Positions 54,273 through 64,000 are shown, counted from the stretch's first letter. The stretch: DNA of 64,000 nucleotides from Nocardioidaceae bacterium (GCA_017744365.1 JAGIBL010000001.1:1322501-1386500); one strand, 5' to 3'. Notes: generated by a model from the letters alone, not told the origin. Numbers and translations are program-made.

Positions 54273-55447
54273 GAGTACCTCAGGGACGCGAGGTAGGAGT
54301 CGACGTTGCGCTTGGTCTCGGTCACCGAGTCGCCGCCGAACTTCTCCAGCACGGCGTCGGCCAGCACCAGAGCGACCATCGCCTCGGCGACGATCCCGGC
54401 AGCCGGGACCGCGCACACGTCGGAGCGCTGGTGGTGCGCGACGGTCGCCTCGCCGGTGGCCACGTCCACGGTGCGCAGCGCCTTGGGCACGGTCGCGATC
54501 GGCTTCATCGCGGCGCGCACCCGGAGGACCTCGCCGGTGCTCATCCCGCCCTCGGTGCCCCCCGACCGGTCGGACGTACGACGGAGCCGGCCGTCCTCGG
54601 TGACGATCTCGTCGTGGGCCTGCGAGCCGGGCGTGCGGGCCAGTTCGAAGCCGTCGCCGACCTCGACGCCCTTGATCGCCTGGATGCCCATGAGCGCACC
54701 GGCCAGCCGGGCGTCGAGCCGGCGGTCCCAGTGCACGTGCGAGCCGAGGCCCGGCGGGAGGCCGTGCACGACCACCTCGACGACGCCGCCGAGGGTGTCG
54801 CCGTCCTTGTGGGCCTGGTCGATCCGCTCGACCATCAGCTTGGAGGCGTCCGGGTCGAGCACCCGGACCGGGTCCGCGTCGAGGCGGGCCACGTCATCGG
54901 GGCCGGGCAGCTCGGTCGCGTGCGTGCGCACCCCGCCGATCTCGAGCACGTGGCTGACGATCCGGGCGCCGGTGGCCTGCTCGAGGAACGCGCTGGCGAC
55001 CCTCCCGAGCGCCACCCGGGCGGCGGTCTCGCGGGCGGAGGCCCGCTCGAGGATCGGACGGGCCTCGTCGAAGTCGTACTTCTGCATGCCCACCAGGTCG
55101 GCGTGGCCGGGGCGCGGCCGGGTCAGCGCGGCGTTGCGGCCGGTCTCCTTGAGCAGGCTCGGGTCCACCGGGTCCGCGGACATCACGGTCTCCCACTTGG
55201 GCCACTCGGTGTTGCCGACCTCGACGGCCACCGGGCCGCCCTGGGTCTGGCCGTGCCGGACGCCGCCGGTGATGGTGACCTCGTCCTGCTCGAACTTCAT
55301 CCGGGCTCCGCGTCCGTAGCCCAGCCGCCGCCGGGCGAGCGCGTCCGCGATGTCCGCGGAGGTCACCTGGACGTGCGCGGGCAGGCCCTCGAGAATCGCG
55401 ACGAGAGAAGGGCCGTGCGACTCCCCCGCGGTCAGCCAACGAAGCAT
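54269..55447 (-). CDS. aroC: Chorismate synthase
   Basis: FMN-dependent EPSP to chorismate; 392 residues. Seen: [71 protein letters not shown] and [19 protein letters not shown]. Start ATG 55447 fixed by family N-terminus; an upstream in-frame extension runs through the dyad repeat and is rejected. Confidence 0.97.
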   Translation of the reverse strand: MLRWLTAGESHGPSLVAILEGLPAHVQVTSADIADALARRRLGYGRGARMKFEQDEVTITGGVRHGQTQGGPVAVEVGNTEWPKWETVMSADPVDPSLLKETGRNAALTRPRPGHADLVGMQKYDFDEARPILERASARETAARVALGRVASAFLEQATGARIVSHVLEIGGVRTHATELPGPDDVARLDADPVRVLDPDASKLMVERIDQAHKDGDTLGGVVEVVVHGLPPGLGSHVHWDRRLDARLAGALMGIQAIKGVEVGDGFELARTPGSQAHDEIVTEDGRLRRTSDRSGGTEGGMSTGEVLRVRAAMKPIATVPKALRTVDVATGEATVAHHQRSDVCAVPAAGIVAEAMVALVLADAVLEKFGGDSVTETKRNVDSYLASLRYS

Positions 55448-55489
55448 GCCCGAAGTCTCCCACGCACCCGTTCCCACCCGCCGACCCGT

Positions 55490-55594
55490 CTTGAAAGTGC
55501 ACGTGTTGACGCTGACCTGGCGCAAAGGTGCACGTGTACGTGCACCTTTGCGCCAGGTCAGCGTCAACATGAGTACTTTTGCGCCAGGTCAGCG
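55490..55594. repeat. Dyad array (F-F-R-R, 31-bp period) at the prepilin peptidase 3' end
   Basis: A unit with core GCTGACCTGGCGCAAAGGT lies at 55510 (forward) and inverted at 55544 and 55575. A decayed forward copy (TGAAAGTGCACGT) ends at 55504, 31 bp before the matching point of the next. The central pair forms 31-bp perfect arms (55505-55535 and 55538-55568) around two bases. The last copy contains the peptidase stop codon (55591-55589). Same architecture as 39337-39453 with a different sequence. Confidence 0.9.
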
Positions 55595-56368
55595 CATGAG
55601 GGAGCCGTAGCCGAGGGCATCGGTGATGGCGGACCCGAAGGCGATCGCGACGAAGGCGCCGGCGATCATGAACGGGCCGTAGGAGAAGCGCTTGCGGAAG
55701 GAGCGGTTCACCAGGGTCAGCACCAGGCCGCCGATGCCGCCCAGGAGCACCCCGCCGAAGAGGCCGACGTAGAGCTCCGGCCAGCCGAGGGCCCCGAGGA
55801 CCAGGCCGAGCACACCGGCCAGGCGCACGTCGCCGTAGCCCCAGCCACCCGGGAACACCAGCCAGAACAGCAGGAAGGACCCGCCGTAGATCGCCCAGCC
55901 GATCAGCGCGCGGAGCAGGTCGTCGTGGTCCCCGCTGCCGAGAGCGGCCACCACGATGGTGACCACGGCGACGCCGTACATCGGCGCGATGATCCGGGTG
56001 GGCAGGTAGGTGGTCTGACCGTCGACGTACGCGAGCAGGACCCCGGCCGGTACCAGCGGCAGGGCCACCAGCAGGTCCCAGGACCACTCCACGCGGAAGC
56101 TCACGAACGCGGCGAGCACGAGCGTGGCCAGGCCGAGCACGAGTCCCAGGCGCGGGCGACGGGCCAGGTCGGCGTAGAGCACCTTCTGGACGACCGGGGC
56201 GCGCTCGAAGAGCCCCGGCTCCCCAGAAACCGGCTCGTCGGAGACGTCCGGGTTCAGCGGCGCGTCCGGGGCCGGTTCGGGCAACCGGGCCAGCACCCGC
56301 GGGCCCGCCCAGCCGGCGACCAGGGCAGCCAGCAGAGCGACCAGCGCCTGGGCGACGTCGACGCTCAC
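55589..56368 (-). CDS. A24-family prepilin peptidase
   Basis: A 259-residue polytopic aspartyl protease that cleaves type IV prepilin-like leaders at the inner membrane. Seen: N-terminal helix VAQALVALLAALVAGWAG, then several membrane helices, and the two catalytic Asp motifs AYVDGQTTYLPTR and the GxGD-type GGWGYGDVRLAG. The N-methyltransferase domain of PilD is not evident. GTG start overlaps the aroE stop (GTGA). No pilin gene is in the window; its place between aroE and aroC is common in actinobacteria. Confidence 0.9.
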   Translation of the reverse strand: MSVDVAQALVALLAALVAGWAGPRVLARLPEPAPDAPLNPDVSDEPVSGEPGLFERAPVVQKVLYADLARRPRLGLVLGLATLVLAAFVSFRVEWSWDLLVALPLVPAGVLLAYVDGQTTYLPTRIIAPMYGVAVVTIVVAALGSGDHDDLLRALIGWAIYGGSFLLFWLVFPGGWGYGDVRLAGVLGLVLGALGWPELYVGLFGGVLLGGIGGLVLTLVNRSFRKRFSYGPFMIAGAFVAIAFGSAITDALGYGSLMR

Positions 56369-57192
56369 GCGGTGCCTCCGCCCCGTGAGCCGAGCGCGTC
56401 CTCGCCCGCCTGCCGCATGGCCGGCAGCGGGCCGGGCCGCCCGGTCATCAGGGTCACCTGCAGCGCTGCCTGGTGCACCAGCAGGTCCAGCCCGGTGACC
56501 ATCGCGGCCTTCCGGGCGCGGGCGGCCCGGGCCAGCGGCGTCGGCCACGGGTCGTAGACCACCTCGAAGACGACCGGTGCCTCCACCAGGGGCACGAGCG
56601 GCGGCTGCGCGTCGGCCGGGATCGTGGAGACCAGCACGTCCCCGCTCGCCCGCTCGCCGAGCACGCCGACGGTCACCTCCAGGCCGCGTCCGTGCCGGGC
56701 GACCGCGGCGAGCGTCTCGTGCGCGCGGGCGGGCTCGCGGACGAGCAGGCGGGCCCGGTGGCAGCCCAGGTCGGTGAGCGCCAGCAGCACCGAGGCCGCG
56801 GTCGCGCCGCCACCGAGCACCACCGCGTCGGTCCACGGTCCCGAGGAGCGCTCGGTCAGCGCGGCCTTCGCGCCCGGGATGTCGGTGTTGTAGCCGAGCC
56901 GGCGACCCTCACCCAGGACCACGGTGTTCGCGGCGCCGGAGAGCGACGCCCACGCGTCCACCTCGTCGAGCAGGCCCATCACGGTCCGCTTGAGCGGCAT
57001 CGTCAGCGACAGGCCGCGCCAGGCGCCGTCCAGGCCCTCGACGAACCCGGCCAGCCCGGCCTCGTCGACCTCGATCGCGTCGTAGGTCCAGTCCAGGCCG
57101 AGCTCGCGGTACGCGGCCCGGTGCAGCACCGGCGAGAGCGAGTGCGCGATCGGCGAGCCGAGGACGGCGCAGCGCTGGGCGGGCGCGGCCAT
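56365..57192 (-). CDS. aroE: Shikimate dehydrogenase
   Basis: 3-dehydroshikimate to shikimate with NADPH; 275 residues. Seen: CAVLGSPIAHSLSPVLHRAA, catalytic Lys in LSLTMPLKRTVMG, NTVVLGEGRRLGYNTDIPG, nucleotide loop VVLGGGATAASVLLAL and LDLLVHQAALQ. Follows mltG by one base. Confidence 0.95.
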   Translation of the reverse strand: MAAPAQRCAVLGSPIAHSLSPVLHRAAYRELGLDWTYDAIEVDEAGLAGFVEGLDGAWRGLSLTMPLKRTVMGLLDEVDAWASLSGAANTVVLGEGRRLGYNTDIPGAKAALTERSSGPWTDAVVLGGGATAASVLLALTDLGCHRARLLVREPARAHETLAAVARHGRGLEVTVGVLGERASGDVLVSTIPADAQPPLVPLVEAPVVFEVVYDPWPTPLARAARARKAAMVTGLDLLVHQAALQVTLMTGRPGPLPAMRQAGEDALGSRGGGTA

Positions 57193-57193
57193 G

Positions 57194-58360
57194 TCAGTCG
57201 CAGTTCTTCGAGTTCGTCTCGCGGCACCACGCGCGCAGCTTGGCCACGTTCGCGTTGTGCTCGGCCAGCGTGGTGGCGAACGCGGTCTCGCCGGTCTCCA
57301 GGTTGATCGGCACGAAGAACAGCCAGTCGCCCTGCGCGGGGTTCAGCGCGGCCTCGATGGTGCGCTCCCCCGGCGACCCGATCGGCCCCGGGGGCAGCCC
57401 GGTGTGCACGTAGGTGTTGTACGGCGACGGGTTGTCGCGCTGCGCCTGGGTGGTCCAGACGGTGCCCGCGAGGTTGTTCGCATAGGCCACCGTGGCGTCC
57501 GACTGCAGCGCCATCCCGTCGTCGAGCCGGTTGTAGAAGACCCGGGCGATCTTGGGCAGGTCCTCCTTCCGGCTGCCCTCGTACTCCAGGATGCTCGCGA
57601 GCGTGAGCACCTGCTCCGGGGTGTAGCCGAGCGCCGAGGCGCGTGCCTCGAGGTCGAGGTCGGCGGTGACCGCGACGGTCTTGGCGACCATCTGCTTGAG
57701 CAGCTGCTGCGCGGTCTCGCCGGGCACGACGGTGTACGTCGCCGGGAACAGGTAGCCCTCGATCCGGCCACCGGCCGAGGCGGGCAGCCCGAGCGCGGCC
57801 GGGTTCTTCAGCGCGGCCCGGACCTGCGCCGCGGTGATGTCGGTGTGCTTGACGATGGCCTTGGTGACGTCCTTGACCCGGTAACCCTCGGGCACGGTGA
57901 CCCGCGCCTGGATCAGGTTCTTCGGGTTCACCAGCACAGCGAGGGCGTCGGAGGCCTTCATCTCCTTCTTGAGCTGGTAGAAGCCGACCTGGATGCTCCG
58001 GGAGCGGTCGTCGGCGACGGCCGCGTCGGTGAACGCGCCCACGCTCTTGACCACGCCGGCCTGCTTGAGGCTGCGCCCGATCGCGGCGGAGGTGTCGCCG
58101 GTGTGCACCTCGACGACCACCTGGCCGGTGCCCGGGCCGGAGAAGTCCGGGTTCTCACCGACCAGGCCCTTGACCTTGTCGACCGCCCAGCCGCCACCGA
58201 CCCAGAGCCCGCCGAGCACGACCACGAGCACGAGCAGCATCGGGAGGCACCCCCGCGCGCGGCGACCGCCGCTGACCTCGGCCCGGCGGCTGCCCGGCTC
58301 GCGGCGACGCTCGGGAGGCGGCGTGTCGTCGGGCTCGAAGCCCAGGCCGATGTCGCTCAA
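57194..58360 (-). CDS. mltG: Endolytic peptidoglycan transglycosylase MltG
   Basis: Membrane-anchored lytic transglycosylase that releases nascent glycan strands; 388 residues. Seen: cytoplasmic Arg/Pro-rich N-terminus, membrane helix (about 50-70, LPMLLVLVVVLGGLWVGGGW), LysM-like region, and the catalytic Glu in LTLASILEYEGSRKEDLPK then ARVFYNRLDDGMALQSDATV and YNTYVHTGLPPGPIGSPG. Start chosen at TTG 58360 because AGGAGG lies 8 bases upstream; the longer frame overlaps ruvX. Confidence 0.93.
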   Translation of the reverse strand: MSDIGLGFEPDDTPPPERRREPGSRRAEVSGGRRARGCLPMLLVLVVVLGGLWVGGGWAVDKVKGLVGENPDFSGPGTGQVVVEVHTGDTSAAIGRSLKQAGVVKSVGAFTDAAVADDRSRSIQVGFYQLKKEMKASDALAVLVNPKNLIQARVTVPEGYRVKDVTKAIVKHTDITAAQVRAALKNPAALGLPASAGGRIEGYLFPATYTVVPGETAQQLLKQMVAKTVAVTADLDLEARASALGYTPEQVLTLASILEYEGSRKEDLPKIARVFYNRLDDGMALQSDATVAYANNLAGTVWTTQAQRDNPSPYNTYVHTGLPPGPIGSPGERTIEAALNPAQGDWLFFVPINLETGETAFATTLAEHNANVAKLRAWCRETNSKNCD

Positions 58361-58373
58361 CTCGTCTGCCTCC

Positions 58374-58850
58374 TCAGGCCTCGGGTGCCGCGGGCACGGC
58401 CTCGCCCGCGTGGGCACCGCGGGCGCGCTCGGTGTCCACGGCGGACTGCAGGATCACCACCGCCGCGGCCTGGTCCACGACGGCACGCCGGCGCTTTCCC
58501 TTCCGGCCGCGGTCGCGGAGCACCGCCTCGGCGGTGACCGTGCTCAGCCGTTCGTCCACCAGGCGCACCGGGCACGGCGCAACCCGTACCGCGAGCGCCC
58601 GGGCGAACTCTCGCACCTTACCGGCCGCGGGTCCCTCGCCCCCGGAAAGCGAGCGCGGCAGGCCGACGTAGACCAGCACCGCGTCGGTCTCCTCGACGAG
58701 CGCGGCCAGCCGGTCCAGGTCGCCGTCTCCCCGCGGCACCGTCTCCACCGGGGTCGCCAGGATCCCGGCCGGGTCGGTGCTCGCGACCCCGATCCGGGCG
58801 TCGCCGGGGTCGATGCCCAGGCGGACGCCGTACGGGTCGAGACCGCTCAT
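58374..58850 (-). CDS. ruvX: Putative Holliday junction resolvase/pre-16S rRNA nuclease (YqgF family)
   Basis: A 158-residue RNase H-fold protein. Seen: VRLGIDPGDARIGVASTDPA with the first catalytic Asp, VYVGLPRSLSGGEGPAAGKV and LVDERLSTVTAEAVL with the acidic site. In alaS-ruvX-mltG-aroE as in most actinobacteria. rRNA maturation is the better-supported cellular role of the family. Start shares a base with the alaS stop (TGATG). Confidence 0.95.
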   Translation of the reverse strand: MSGLDPYGVRLGIDPGDARIGVASTDPAGILATPVETVPRGDGDLDRLAALVEETDAVLVYVGLPRSLSGGEGPAAGKVREFARALAVRVAPCPVRLVDERLSTVTAEAVLRDRGRKGKRRRAVVDQAAAVVILQSAVDTERARGAHAGEAVPAAPEA

Positions 58851-61534
58851 CAGGGCAGCGTACGGCGGGCGGCCTCGACCGCCTCGGCGGCCTTGCTCGG
58901 GTCCGAGCCGCCACCCTGGGCCACGTCGTCCTTGCCGCCGCCCTTGCCGCCGAGCACCTCGGCGGCCGCGCGCACCAGCGTGTTCGCGGACAGGCCCGCG
59001 TCGCGACCCCGGTCGTTGACCGCGGCGACCACGGAGGTCTTGCCGTCGGCGACCCCGACCACCACCGCGGCTCCGGGCCGGTCTCCGGGCAGGCGGCCAC
59101 GGATGTCGAGCGCGAGCGTGCGCACGTCACCGCCGCCCGCGCCCTCGACCACGGTGCCGACGAACGAGGTCCCGCCGAGGTCCTGCGCGCCCGCGGCCAG
59201 CTCGGCCGCACCGGCGAGCAGCTGGGCCAGCCGGACCTTCTCGATCTCCTTCTCGGCGCCGCGCAGGCGCTCGAGCAGGTCGTCGATCCGCTCGGGCAGC
59301 TGCTCGGGACGCACCTTGAGCGCCTCGCTGAGCTGAGCGACGATCACGTGCTCGCGCGCCAGGAAACGGTAGGCGTCGCCGCCCACGAGCGCCTCCACCC
59401 GTCGTACGCCGGAGCCGATCGAGGACTCGCCGAGCAGCTTGACCACGCCGAGGTGACCGGAGCGCTCGACGTGGGTGCCGCCGCAGAGCTCGCGGGCCCA
59501 GTCGCCGACCGAGACCACCCGGACCACGTCGCCGTACTTCTCACCGAAGAGCGCCATCGCGCCGGAGCGGACGGCTTCCTCCTGGCTCATCAGCTCGGCG
59601 TGCACCGCCAGGTCGGCGAGCACCAGGTCGTTGACCCGCGCCTCGACGTCCTCCATCGCGCTCTGCGAGACAGCCCCGGTCGCGGAGAAGTCGAAGCGGA
59701 ACCGGCCGGGCGCGTTCTCCGAGCCGGCCTGCGTCGCGGTTTCCCCGAGCGCCTCCCGGAACGCCTTGTGCACCATGTGGGTCGCGGTGTGCGAGCGGCT
59801 GATCGAGCGGCGCCGGTCCACGTCCACCAGCGCGTGCGCGTCCAGGCCGGAGGTGATCTCGCCGTCGAGCACCCTGACCCGGTGCACGATCAGGCCGGTG
59901 ATCGGTGACTGCACGTCGAGGACCTGCACCCGAGCGCCGTTGGCGAGCTCGATGACGCCCTCGTCGGCGAGCTGGCCGCCGCCCTCGGCGTAGAACGGTG
60001 TCCTGTCGAGGACCAGCTCGACCTCCTGGCCGGAGCCGGCCGAGGAGATCACGTGGCCGTCGGGTCCGATCAGGCCGCGCACCGCGCCGTCGCTGACCAC
60101 CTCGGAGTAGCCGGTGAACTCGACCGGCTTGCCGAGCGCGTCCGCGACCTCGCGGTAGGCCCCGGTGTCGGCGTGCTTGCCCTTCTTGGCCTTCGCGTCC
60201 GCCTTGGCGCGCTCACGCTGCTCGGCCATCAGCCGGCGGAAGCCGTCCTCGTCGACGACGAGACCCTTCTCCGCCGCCATCTCCAGGGTCAGGTCGATCG
60301 GGAACCCGTAGGTGTCGTGCAGCGCGAACGCCTTGTCCCCGGCCAGGGTGGTCGAGCCGGCCGCCTTCGCCTCGTCAGCGGCCAGGTCGAAGATGGTGGT
60401 GCCGGTGCGCAGGGTCTGGCGGAACGCGTCCTCCTCGGCGTAGGCGACCTGGGCGATCCGGTCCCACTCGGTGCCGAGCATCGGGTAGCCCGCCGCCATC
60501 AGGTCGCGGCTGACGGGCATCAGCTCGGGCAGCGCGCGGTCCTCGAAGCCGAGCAGCCGCATCGAGCGGACCGCGCGGCGCAGCAACCGGCGCAGCACGT
60601 AGCCGCGCGACTCGTTGCCCGGGGTGACGCCGTCGCCGATGAGCATCATCGAGGAGCGGACGTGGTCGGCGACCACGCGGAACCGCACGTCGTCCAGGGC
60701 ATCGGTGCCGTACCGCTTGCCGGTCAGCTGCTCGGCGCGCTCGATCACCGGGAACATCACGTCGATCTCGTACATGTTCTGCTTGTCCTGCAGCAGGAAC
60801 GCGACCCGCTCCAGGCCCATGCCGGTGTCGATGTTCTGCTTGGGCAGCGGCCCGGCGATGTCGAAGTCCTCCTTGCTGCGGACCGCGCTGAGCTCGTCCT
60901 GCATGAAGACCAGGTTCCAGATCTCCAGGTAGCGGTCCTCGGCGTTGAAGTCGCCGTCCGCGCCGTACGCCGGACCGCGGTCGTAGAGGATCTCCGAGCA
61001 CGGCCCGCCGGGGCCGGGGATGCCCATCGACCAGTAGTTCTCCTTCTTGCCGAGCCGGATCACCCGGTCGTCGGGGAGGCCGGTGGTCTTGCGCCACAGG
61101 TCGACGGCCTCGGGGTCGTCGACGTACACGCTCGGGTAGAGCCGCGACTCCTCGAGCCCGAAGCCACCCTCGGCCACCGGCTTGGTCACCAGGTCCCAGG
61201 CGAGCTCGATGGCGCCGGCCTTGAAGTAGTCGCCGAAGGAGAAGTTGCCGCACATCTCGAAGAAGGTGCCGTGCCGGGTGGTCTTGCCGACGTCCTCGAT
61301 GTCCGGGGTGCGCACGCACTTCTGGATGCTCACCGCACGCGGGTAGGCGGGTGTCTCCTGGCCGAGGAAGAACGGCTTGAACTGGACCATGCCGGCGTTG
61401 ACGAACAGCAGGTTGGGGTCGTCGAGCAGCAGCGGGGCCGACGGCACGGGCGTGTGCCCGGCGGCCTCGAAGTGGGAGACGAAGCGGCGGCGGATGTCGG
61501 CGGTCGAGCCGACGGGGCTGCCCACGGGGTCCAT
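58850..61534 (-). CDS. alaS: Alanyl-tRNA synthetase
   Basis: An 894-residue class II synthetase with editing. Seen: catalytic core with [58 protein letters not shown]; editing-domain zinc motif [17 protein letters not shown] and [14 protein letters not shown]-terminal DHHA1/C-Ala domain with [15 protein letters not shown]. Normal length. Confidence 0.98.
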   Translation of the reverse strand: MDPVGSPVGSTADIRRRFVSHFEAAGHTPVPSAPLLLDDPNLLFVNAGMVQFKPFFLGQETPAYPRAVSIQKCVRTPDIEDVGKTTRHGTFFEMCGNFSFGDYFKAGAIELAWDLVTKPVAEGGFGLEESRLYPSVYVDDPEAVDLWRKTTGLPDDRVIRLGKKENYWSMGIPGPGGPCSEILYDRGPAYGADGDFNAEDRYLEIWNLVFMQDELSAVRSKEDFDIAGPLPKQNIDTGMGLERVAFLLQDKQNMYEIDVMFPVIERAEQLTGKRYGTDALDDVRFRVVADHVRSSMMLIGDGVTPGNESRGYVLRRLLRRAVRSMRLLGFEDRALPELMPVSRDLMAAGYPMLGTEWDRIAQVAYAEEDAFRQTLRTGTTIFDLAADEAKAAGSTTLAGDKAFALHDTYGFPIDLTLEMAAEKGLVVDEDGFRRLMAEQRERAKADAKAKKGKHADTGAYREVADALGKPVEFTGYSEVVSDGAVRGLIGPDGHVISSAGSGQEVELVLDRTPFYAEGGGQLADEGVIELANGARVQVLDVQSPITGLIVHRVRVLDGEITSGLDAHALVDVDRRRSISRSHTATHMVHKAFREALGETATQAGSENAPGRFRFDFSATGAVSQSAMEDVEARVNDLVLADLAVHAELMSQEEAVRSGAMALFGEKYGDVVRVVSVGDWARELCGGTHVERSGHLGVVKLLGESSIGSGVRRVEALVGGDAYRFLAREHVIVAQLSEALKVRPEQLPERIDDLLERLRGAEKEIEKVRLAQLLAGAAELAAGAQDLGGTSFVGTVVEGAGGGDVRTLALDIRGRLPGDRPGAAVVVGVADGKTSVVAAVNDRGRDAGLSANTLVRAAAEVLGGKGGGKDDVAQGGGSDPSKAAEAVEAARRTLP

Positions 61535-61809
61535 CAGTGCGTGCCTTCCAGTGCTGGCGGAGTCGGGGGGTTCGCAGCCTCGAGCTGCAGGGGAACATCA
61601 AGCGCGTAGCCCAGGCGCTCGCGCAACTCGGTTTCCCGCTCGGCCATCCCGGTGCGCAGCTCCTCGGCGAACAGCTGGGCGCCGACGCCGAGACCGGCGA
61701 CACGGTCGCGCAAGCCGTCGGGGGTGAAGGCCTCGGCGACGCGACGGGCCTTCACCACGGCGTAGACGCCCGCACCGGCCCCGGCCACGAACCAGAACCC
61801 GCGCCTCAT
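61534..61809 (-). CDS. DUF6167-like small membrane protein
   Basis: A 91-residue protein starting [19 protein letters not shown], one membrane helix, then a charged helix ([20 protein letters not shown]). Resembles the actinobacterial DUF6167 group that sits next to alaS. Function unknown. Stop overlaps the alaS ATG (ATGA). Confidence 0.75.
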   Translation of the reverse strand: MRRGFWFVAGAGAGVYAVVKARRVAEAFTPDGLRDRVAGLGVGAQLFAEELRTGMAERETELRERLGYALDVPLQLEAANPPTPPALEGTH

Positions 61810-62285
61810 CCGAAGCTCTCCCGCTGGGCGGCGCGCACGTCACGCAGGTGCTGCTTGACCTGGGCCCGGCGGCGCTTGCGGGAGGCCCGGACCTCGCGCC
61901 TCATCTCGAAGCGGATCCGGTTGCGCGACTCCGCGGACAGCGCCCGGCGCAGCCCGTGCGCGAAGGCAGCGGTCTTGACCAGGGGGGCGCCGAGGGTGGC
62001 GCTGAGCACCAGCCGGTCGGGCACTTCGACAGGAGGTTCCGCCGGCACCTCGGCGCGGCCGATGTCGGTGATCACGTACTCGGTGACCTCGCGGACCGGG
62101 GCGGGCGCCGGGCGCGGGGTGAGCTCGTCGAGCCGCGCACGCAGGTCGTCGGCCTCGCGCTGGGCGGCGAGCAGCATCGCCTCGAGATCGGCGCGGCTGC
62201 GGCTGCGGCGTCGTACCAGCGCGACCAGCCCGACCACGAGCAGCGCCGCCAGGGCACCACCGATCGCTCCGACCAACGCCTCCAT
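61806..62285 (-). CDS. Hypothetical membrane-anchored protein
   Basis: A 159-residue protein: N-terminal membrane helix (about 1-22, MEALVGAIGGALAALLVVGL), coiled-coil-like stretch (ADLEAMLLAAQREADDLRAR), Pro-rich linker, then EYVITDIGRAEVP and a basic C-terminal helix (RKRRRAQVKQHLRDVRAAQR). No recognised domain. ATG 62285 is used because upstream sequence belongs to the rarA 3' region. Overlaps the DUF6167-like gene by ATGA. Confidence 0.75.
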   Translation of the reverse strand: MEALVGAIGGALAALLVVGLVALVRRRSRSRADLEAMLLAAQREADDLRARLDELTPRPAPAPVREVTEYVITDIGRAEVPAEPPVEVPDRLVLSATLGAPLVKTAAFAHGLRRALSAESRNRIRFEMRREVRASRKRRRAQVKQHLRDVRAAQRESFG

Positions 62286-62296
62286 GAGGAGTGACC

Positions 62297-63652
62297 CTAC
62301 CTGCCGCGGATCATCCGGCGGAGCCGCTCCCACCGTTCCTTCATCGCGGCCTCGGCGCCCAGCTCGGTCGGCTCGTAGTAGGTCGCCTCCTGGACCACGT
62401 CGGGGGCGTACTGCTGCTCCGCGATCCCGAACGGCTCGTCGTGGGAGTACTTGTAGGAGCGGCCGTGACCGAGCTTCTTGGAGCCGGCGTAGTGGGCGTC
62501 GCGCAGGTGCGGCGGCACCGCGCCGATCTTCCCCGCCCGTACGTCGGCCACGGCGGCGTCGATGGCCTTGATGACCGCGTTCGACTTGGGCGCCAGGGCC
62601 AGCTCGATGGTCGCCTGCGCCAGGTTGAGGCGGGCCTCGGGCATCCCGATCAGCTGGACCGCCTGGGCAGCCGCCACCGCGGTGGTGAGCCCCGCCGGGT
62701 GGGCCAGGCCGACGTCCTCGCTGGCCAGGATCACCAGCCGGCGGGCGATGAACCGCGGGTCCTCACCGGCCTCGATCATCCGGGCCAGGTAGTGCAGCGC
62801 CGCGTCCACGTCGGAGCCCCGCACGGACTTGATGAACGCGCTGATGACGTCGTAGTGCTGGTCACCCTGCCGGTCGTAGCGGACCGCCGCCCGGTCGACC
62901 GCGGTCTCGGCGGTCTTCAGGTCGATGCGGTCGGCCTCGTGCGCGGTCGCCGCGCCGGCGGCGGCCTCGAGGTAGGTCAGCGACCGGCGCGCGTCTCCCC
63001 CGGCCAGCCGGACCAGGTGGTCGCGGGCGTCCTCGTCGAGGCCGACGGTGCTGTTCAGCCCGCGCTCGTCGGCCAGGGCGCGGTCGATGACGTCGCGGAT
63101 GTCGTCGTCGGTGAGCGGTTCCAGGGTCAGCAGCAGGCTGCGCGAGAGCAGCGGCGAGATCACCGAGAAGAACGGGTTCTCCGTCGTCGCGGCCACCAAG
63201 GTCACCCAGCGGTTCTCCACGCCCGGCAGCAGCGCGTCCTGCTGGGCCTTGGTGAACCGGTGCACCTCGTCGACGAAGAGCACCGTCTCCTGGCCGGTGG
63301 AGACCAGGCGGGCCCGGGCGGCGTCGATCGCGGCGCGGACCTCCTTGACCCCGGCGGCCACCGCGGACACCTCGACGAAGACCCGGTTGGTCTGGCCCGA
63401 GACGATCGCGGCGATCGTGGTCTTGCCCGTGCCCGGGGGTCCCCAGAGCAGCAGCGACATCGGCTGGTCGCCCTCGATCAGCCGGCGCAGCGGCGACCCC
63501 GCCGCGAGCAGGTGCTCCTGCCCCACGAGCTCGTCCAGCGTGCGCGGCCGCATCCGCACGGCCAGCGGGGCGGACGCGTGCGCGTTGCCGGCCAGGGTGC
63601 CGCCGCCGGCGGCCGGGGTCGCCGGGGCGGTCTCGAACAGCGCGTCGTCCAC
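62297..63652 (-). CDS. rarA: Replication-associated recombination protein A (RarA/MgsA family AAA+ ATPase)
   Basis: Acts at stalled replication forks; 451 residues. Seen: [20 protein letters not shown], Walker [19 protein letters not shown], Walker [21 protein letters not shown], sensor 1 [20 protein letters not shown], and the C-terminal tetramerisation domain ([37 protein letters not shown]). Confidence 0.95.
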   Translation of the reverse strand: MDDALFETAPATPAAGGGTLAGNAHASAPLAVRMRPRTLDELVGQEHLLAAGSPLRRLIEGDQPMSLLLWGPPGTGKTTIAAIVSGQTNRVFVEVSAVAAGVKEVRAAIDAARARLVSTGQETVLFVDEVHRFTKAQQDALLPGVENRWVTLVAATTENPFFSVISPLLSRSLLLTLEPLTDDDIRDVIDRALADERGLNSTVGLDEDARDHLVRLAGGDARRSLTYLEAAAGAATAHEADRIDLKTAETAVDRAAVRYDRQGDQHYDVISAFIKSVRGSDVDAALHYLARMIEAGEDPRFIARRLVILASEDVGLAHPAGLTTAVAAAQAVQLIGMPEARLNLAQATIELALAPKSNAVIKAIDAAVADVRAGKIGAVPPHLRDAHYAGSKKLGHGRSYKYSHDEPFGIAEQQYAPDVVQEATYYEPTELGAEAAMKERWERLRRMIRGR

Positions 63653-63684
63653 GGGGCCAGCCTACGGACGGGCGCTGACAGTGC

Positions 63685-64000
63685 TCAGCGGCCCGTGAAC
63701 TGCTGGGTCTTCAGGTCGTACCAGCGGTCGTCGAAGCCGGGCTTGTTGAGCTGCTCGACCGGGGTGGCCCCGGGGACCGGGGAGCCCTGGGCGTCCACGC
63801 CGCAGACGTCCATGGTGACCGGGGTGGCCGGGTGCGCGCCGAGCTCGCCGGCGAAGTGGCAGGCGACCTTGTGCCGCGGGCCGATCTGCAGCAGCGGCGG
63901 CTCGACCTTGGCGCAGATCTCCTGGGCGAACTGGCAGCGGGTGCGGAACCGGCAGCCCGACGGCGGGTTGATCGGGCTCGGGACGTCGCCCTGCAGCCGG
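63685..64000 (-). CDS. Peptide/nickel ABC transporter ATP-binding protein, C-terminal part
   Basis: Last ~105 codons of an oligopeptide/dipeptide (Dpp/Opp/Nik) ATPase; the 5' part is beyond the right edge. Seen: the characteristic C-terminal extension [46 protein letters not shown] with conserved Cys residues that mark the oligo/dipeptide transporter ATPase C-terminus. No Walker motifs remain in the window. A second membrane-proximal partner cannot be seen. Confidence 0.85.
   Translation of the reverse strand, partial: RLQGDVPSPINPPSGCRFRTRCQFAQEICAKVEPPLLQIGPRHKVACHFAGELGAHPATPVTMDVCGVDAQGSPVPGATPVEQLNKPGFDDRWYDLKTQQFTGR

Noticed and set aside
54269-55570. Longer aroC with 41 extra N-terminal residues
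   Set aside because: Extension is encoded by the dyad repeat; family start is [12 protein letters not shown] at 55447.

Overview
The window is a very GC-rich, gene-dense stretch with almost no repeats outside a few intergenic islands. Gene content and order point to a high-GC actinobacterium, most plausibly of the Nocardioidaceae (Nocardioides-like). The evidence is the pyrR-pyrB-pyrC-(PH-like gene)-carA-carB-pyrD-pyrF operon followed by mihF-gmk-rpoZ-coaBC-metK-priA, an actinobacterial-type integration host factor, a PriA without helicase motifs, and argC-(ACT)-argJ-argB-argD-argF-argR-argH. The species assignment is inference. No tRNA, rRNA, transposase, prophage or CRISPR array was recognised.

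Nearly every gene is on the minus strand, so the blocks read from high to low coordinates. At 64.0-52.2 kb lie the end of a peptide ABC transporter ATPase, rarA, two small membrane or hypothetical genes, alaS, ruvX, mltG, then the shikimate genes aroE, an A24 prepilin peptidase, aroC, aroK, aroB and aroQ. At 52.1-50.4 kb is an accessory module: a secreted acidic His-rich protein, a one-pass membrane protein with a similar acidic extracellular tail, and an ECF sigma factor. At 50.3-39.4 kb come efp, nusB, a CsbD-type gene and the complete pyrimidine operon, headed by a PyrR-type RNA leader. At 39.4-29.5 kb are a lipoprotein, mihF, gmk, rpoZ, coaBC, metK, priA, def, fmt and rsmB. At 29.4-23.3 kb are rpe, an FMN riboswitch with ribD-ribE-ribBA-ribH, hisE-hisG and a PH-domain membrane protein. 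At 23.3-21.6 kb are two plus-strand genes (an alanine-racemase-fold enzyme and a P-loop kinase). At 21.5-13.8 kb are an SseB-like gene, infC-rpmI-rplT behind a long structured leader, a TrmH-family methyltransferase, a 47-residue gene, a histidine kinase and pheS-pheT. At 12.9-5.35 kb is the arginine operon with an ARG-box operator at argC. At 5.3-0 kb are a methyltransferase, an MmcQ-like gene, mpg, a GabD2-type dehydrogenase with a KstR-like operator, tyrS and a partial alpha-hydroxy-acid oxidase.

Most operons are tightly translationally coupled by ATGA, GTGA or TGATG stop/start overlaps. Control signals that can be read directly are an ARG operator over a leaderless argC start, a PyrR-binding RNA loop next to the pyrR ribosome-binding site, an FMN riboswitch before ribD, and a structured leader with an AUC start codon at infC.

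The least ordinary signals are four. (1) Intergenic repeat islands directly 3' of pyrF, the prepilin peptidase, rpe and rsmB are built from units that begin at or cover the gene's own stop codon. Two of them share one design: two forward and two reverse copies at a 31-32 bp period, but with unrelated sequences. (2) A CASTOR-like ACT_7 protein sits inside the arginine operon. (3) The ECF sigma module has two acidic His-rich extracytoplasmic proteins. (4) A sortase-fold protein lacks the catalytic Cys and His.
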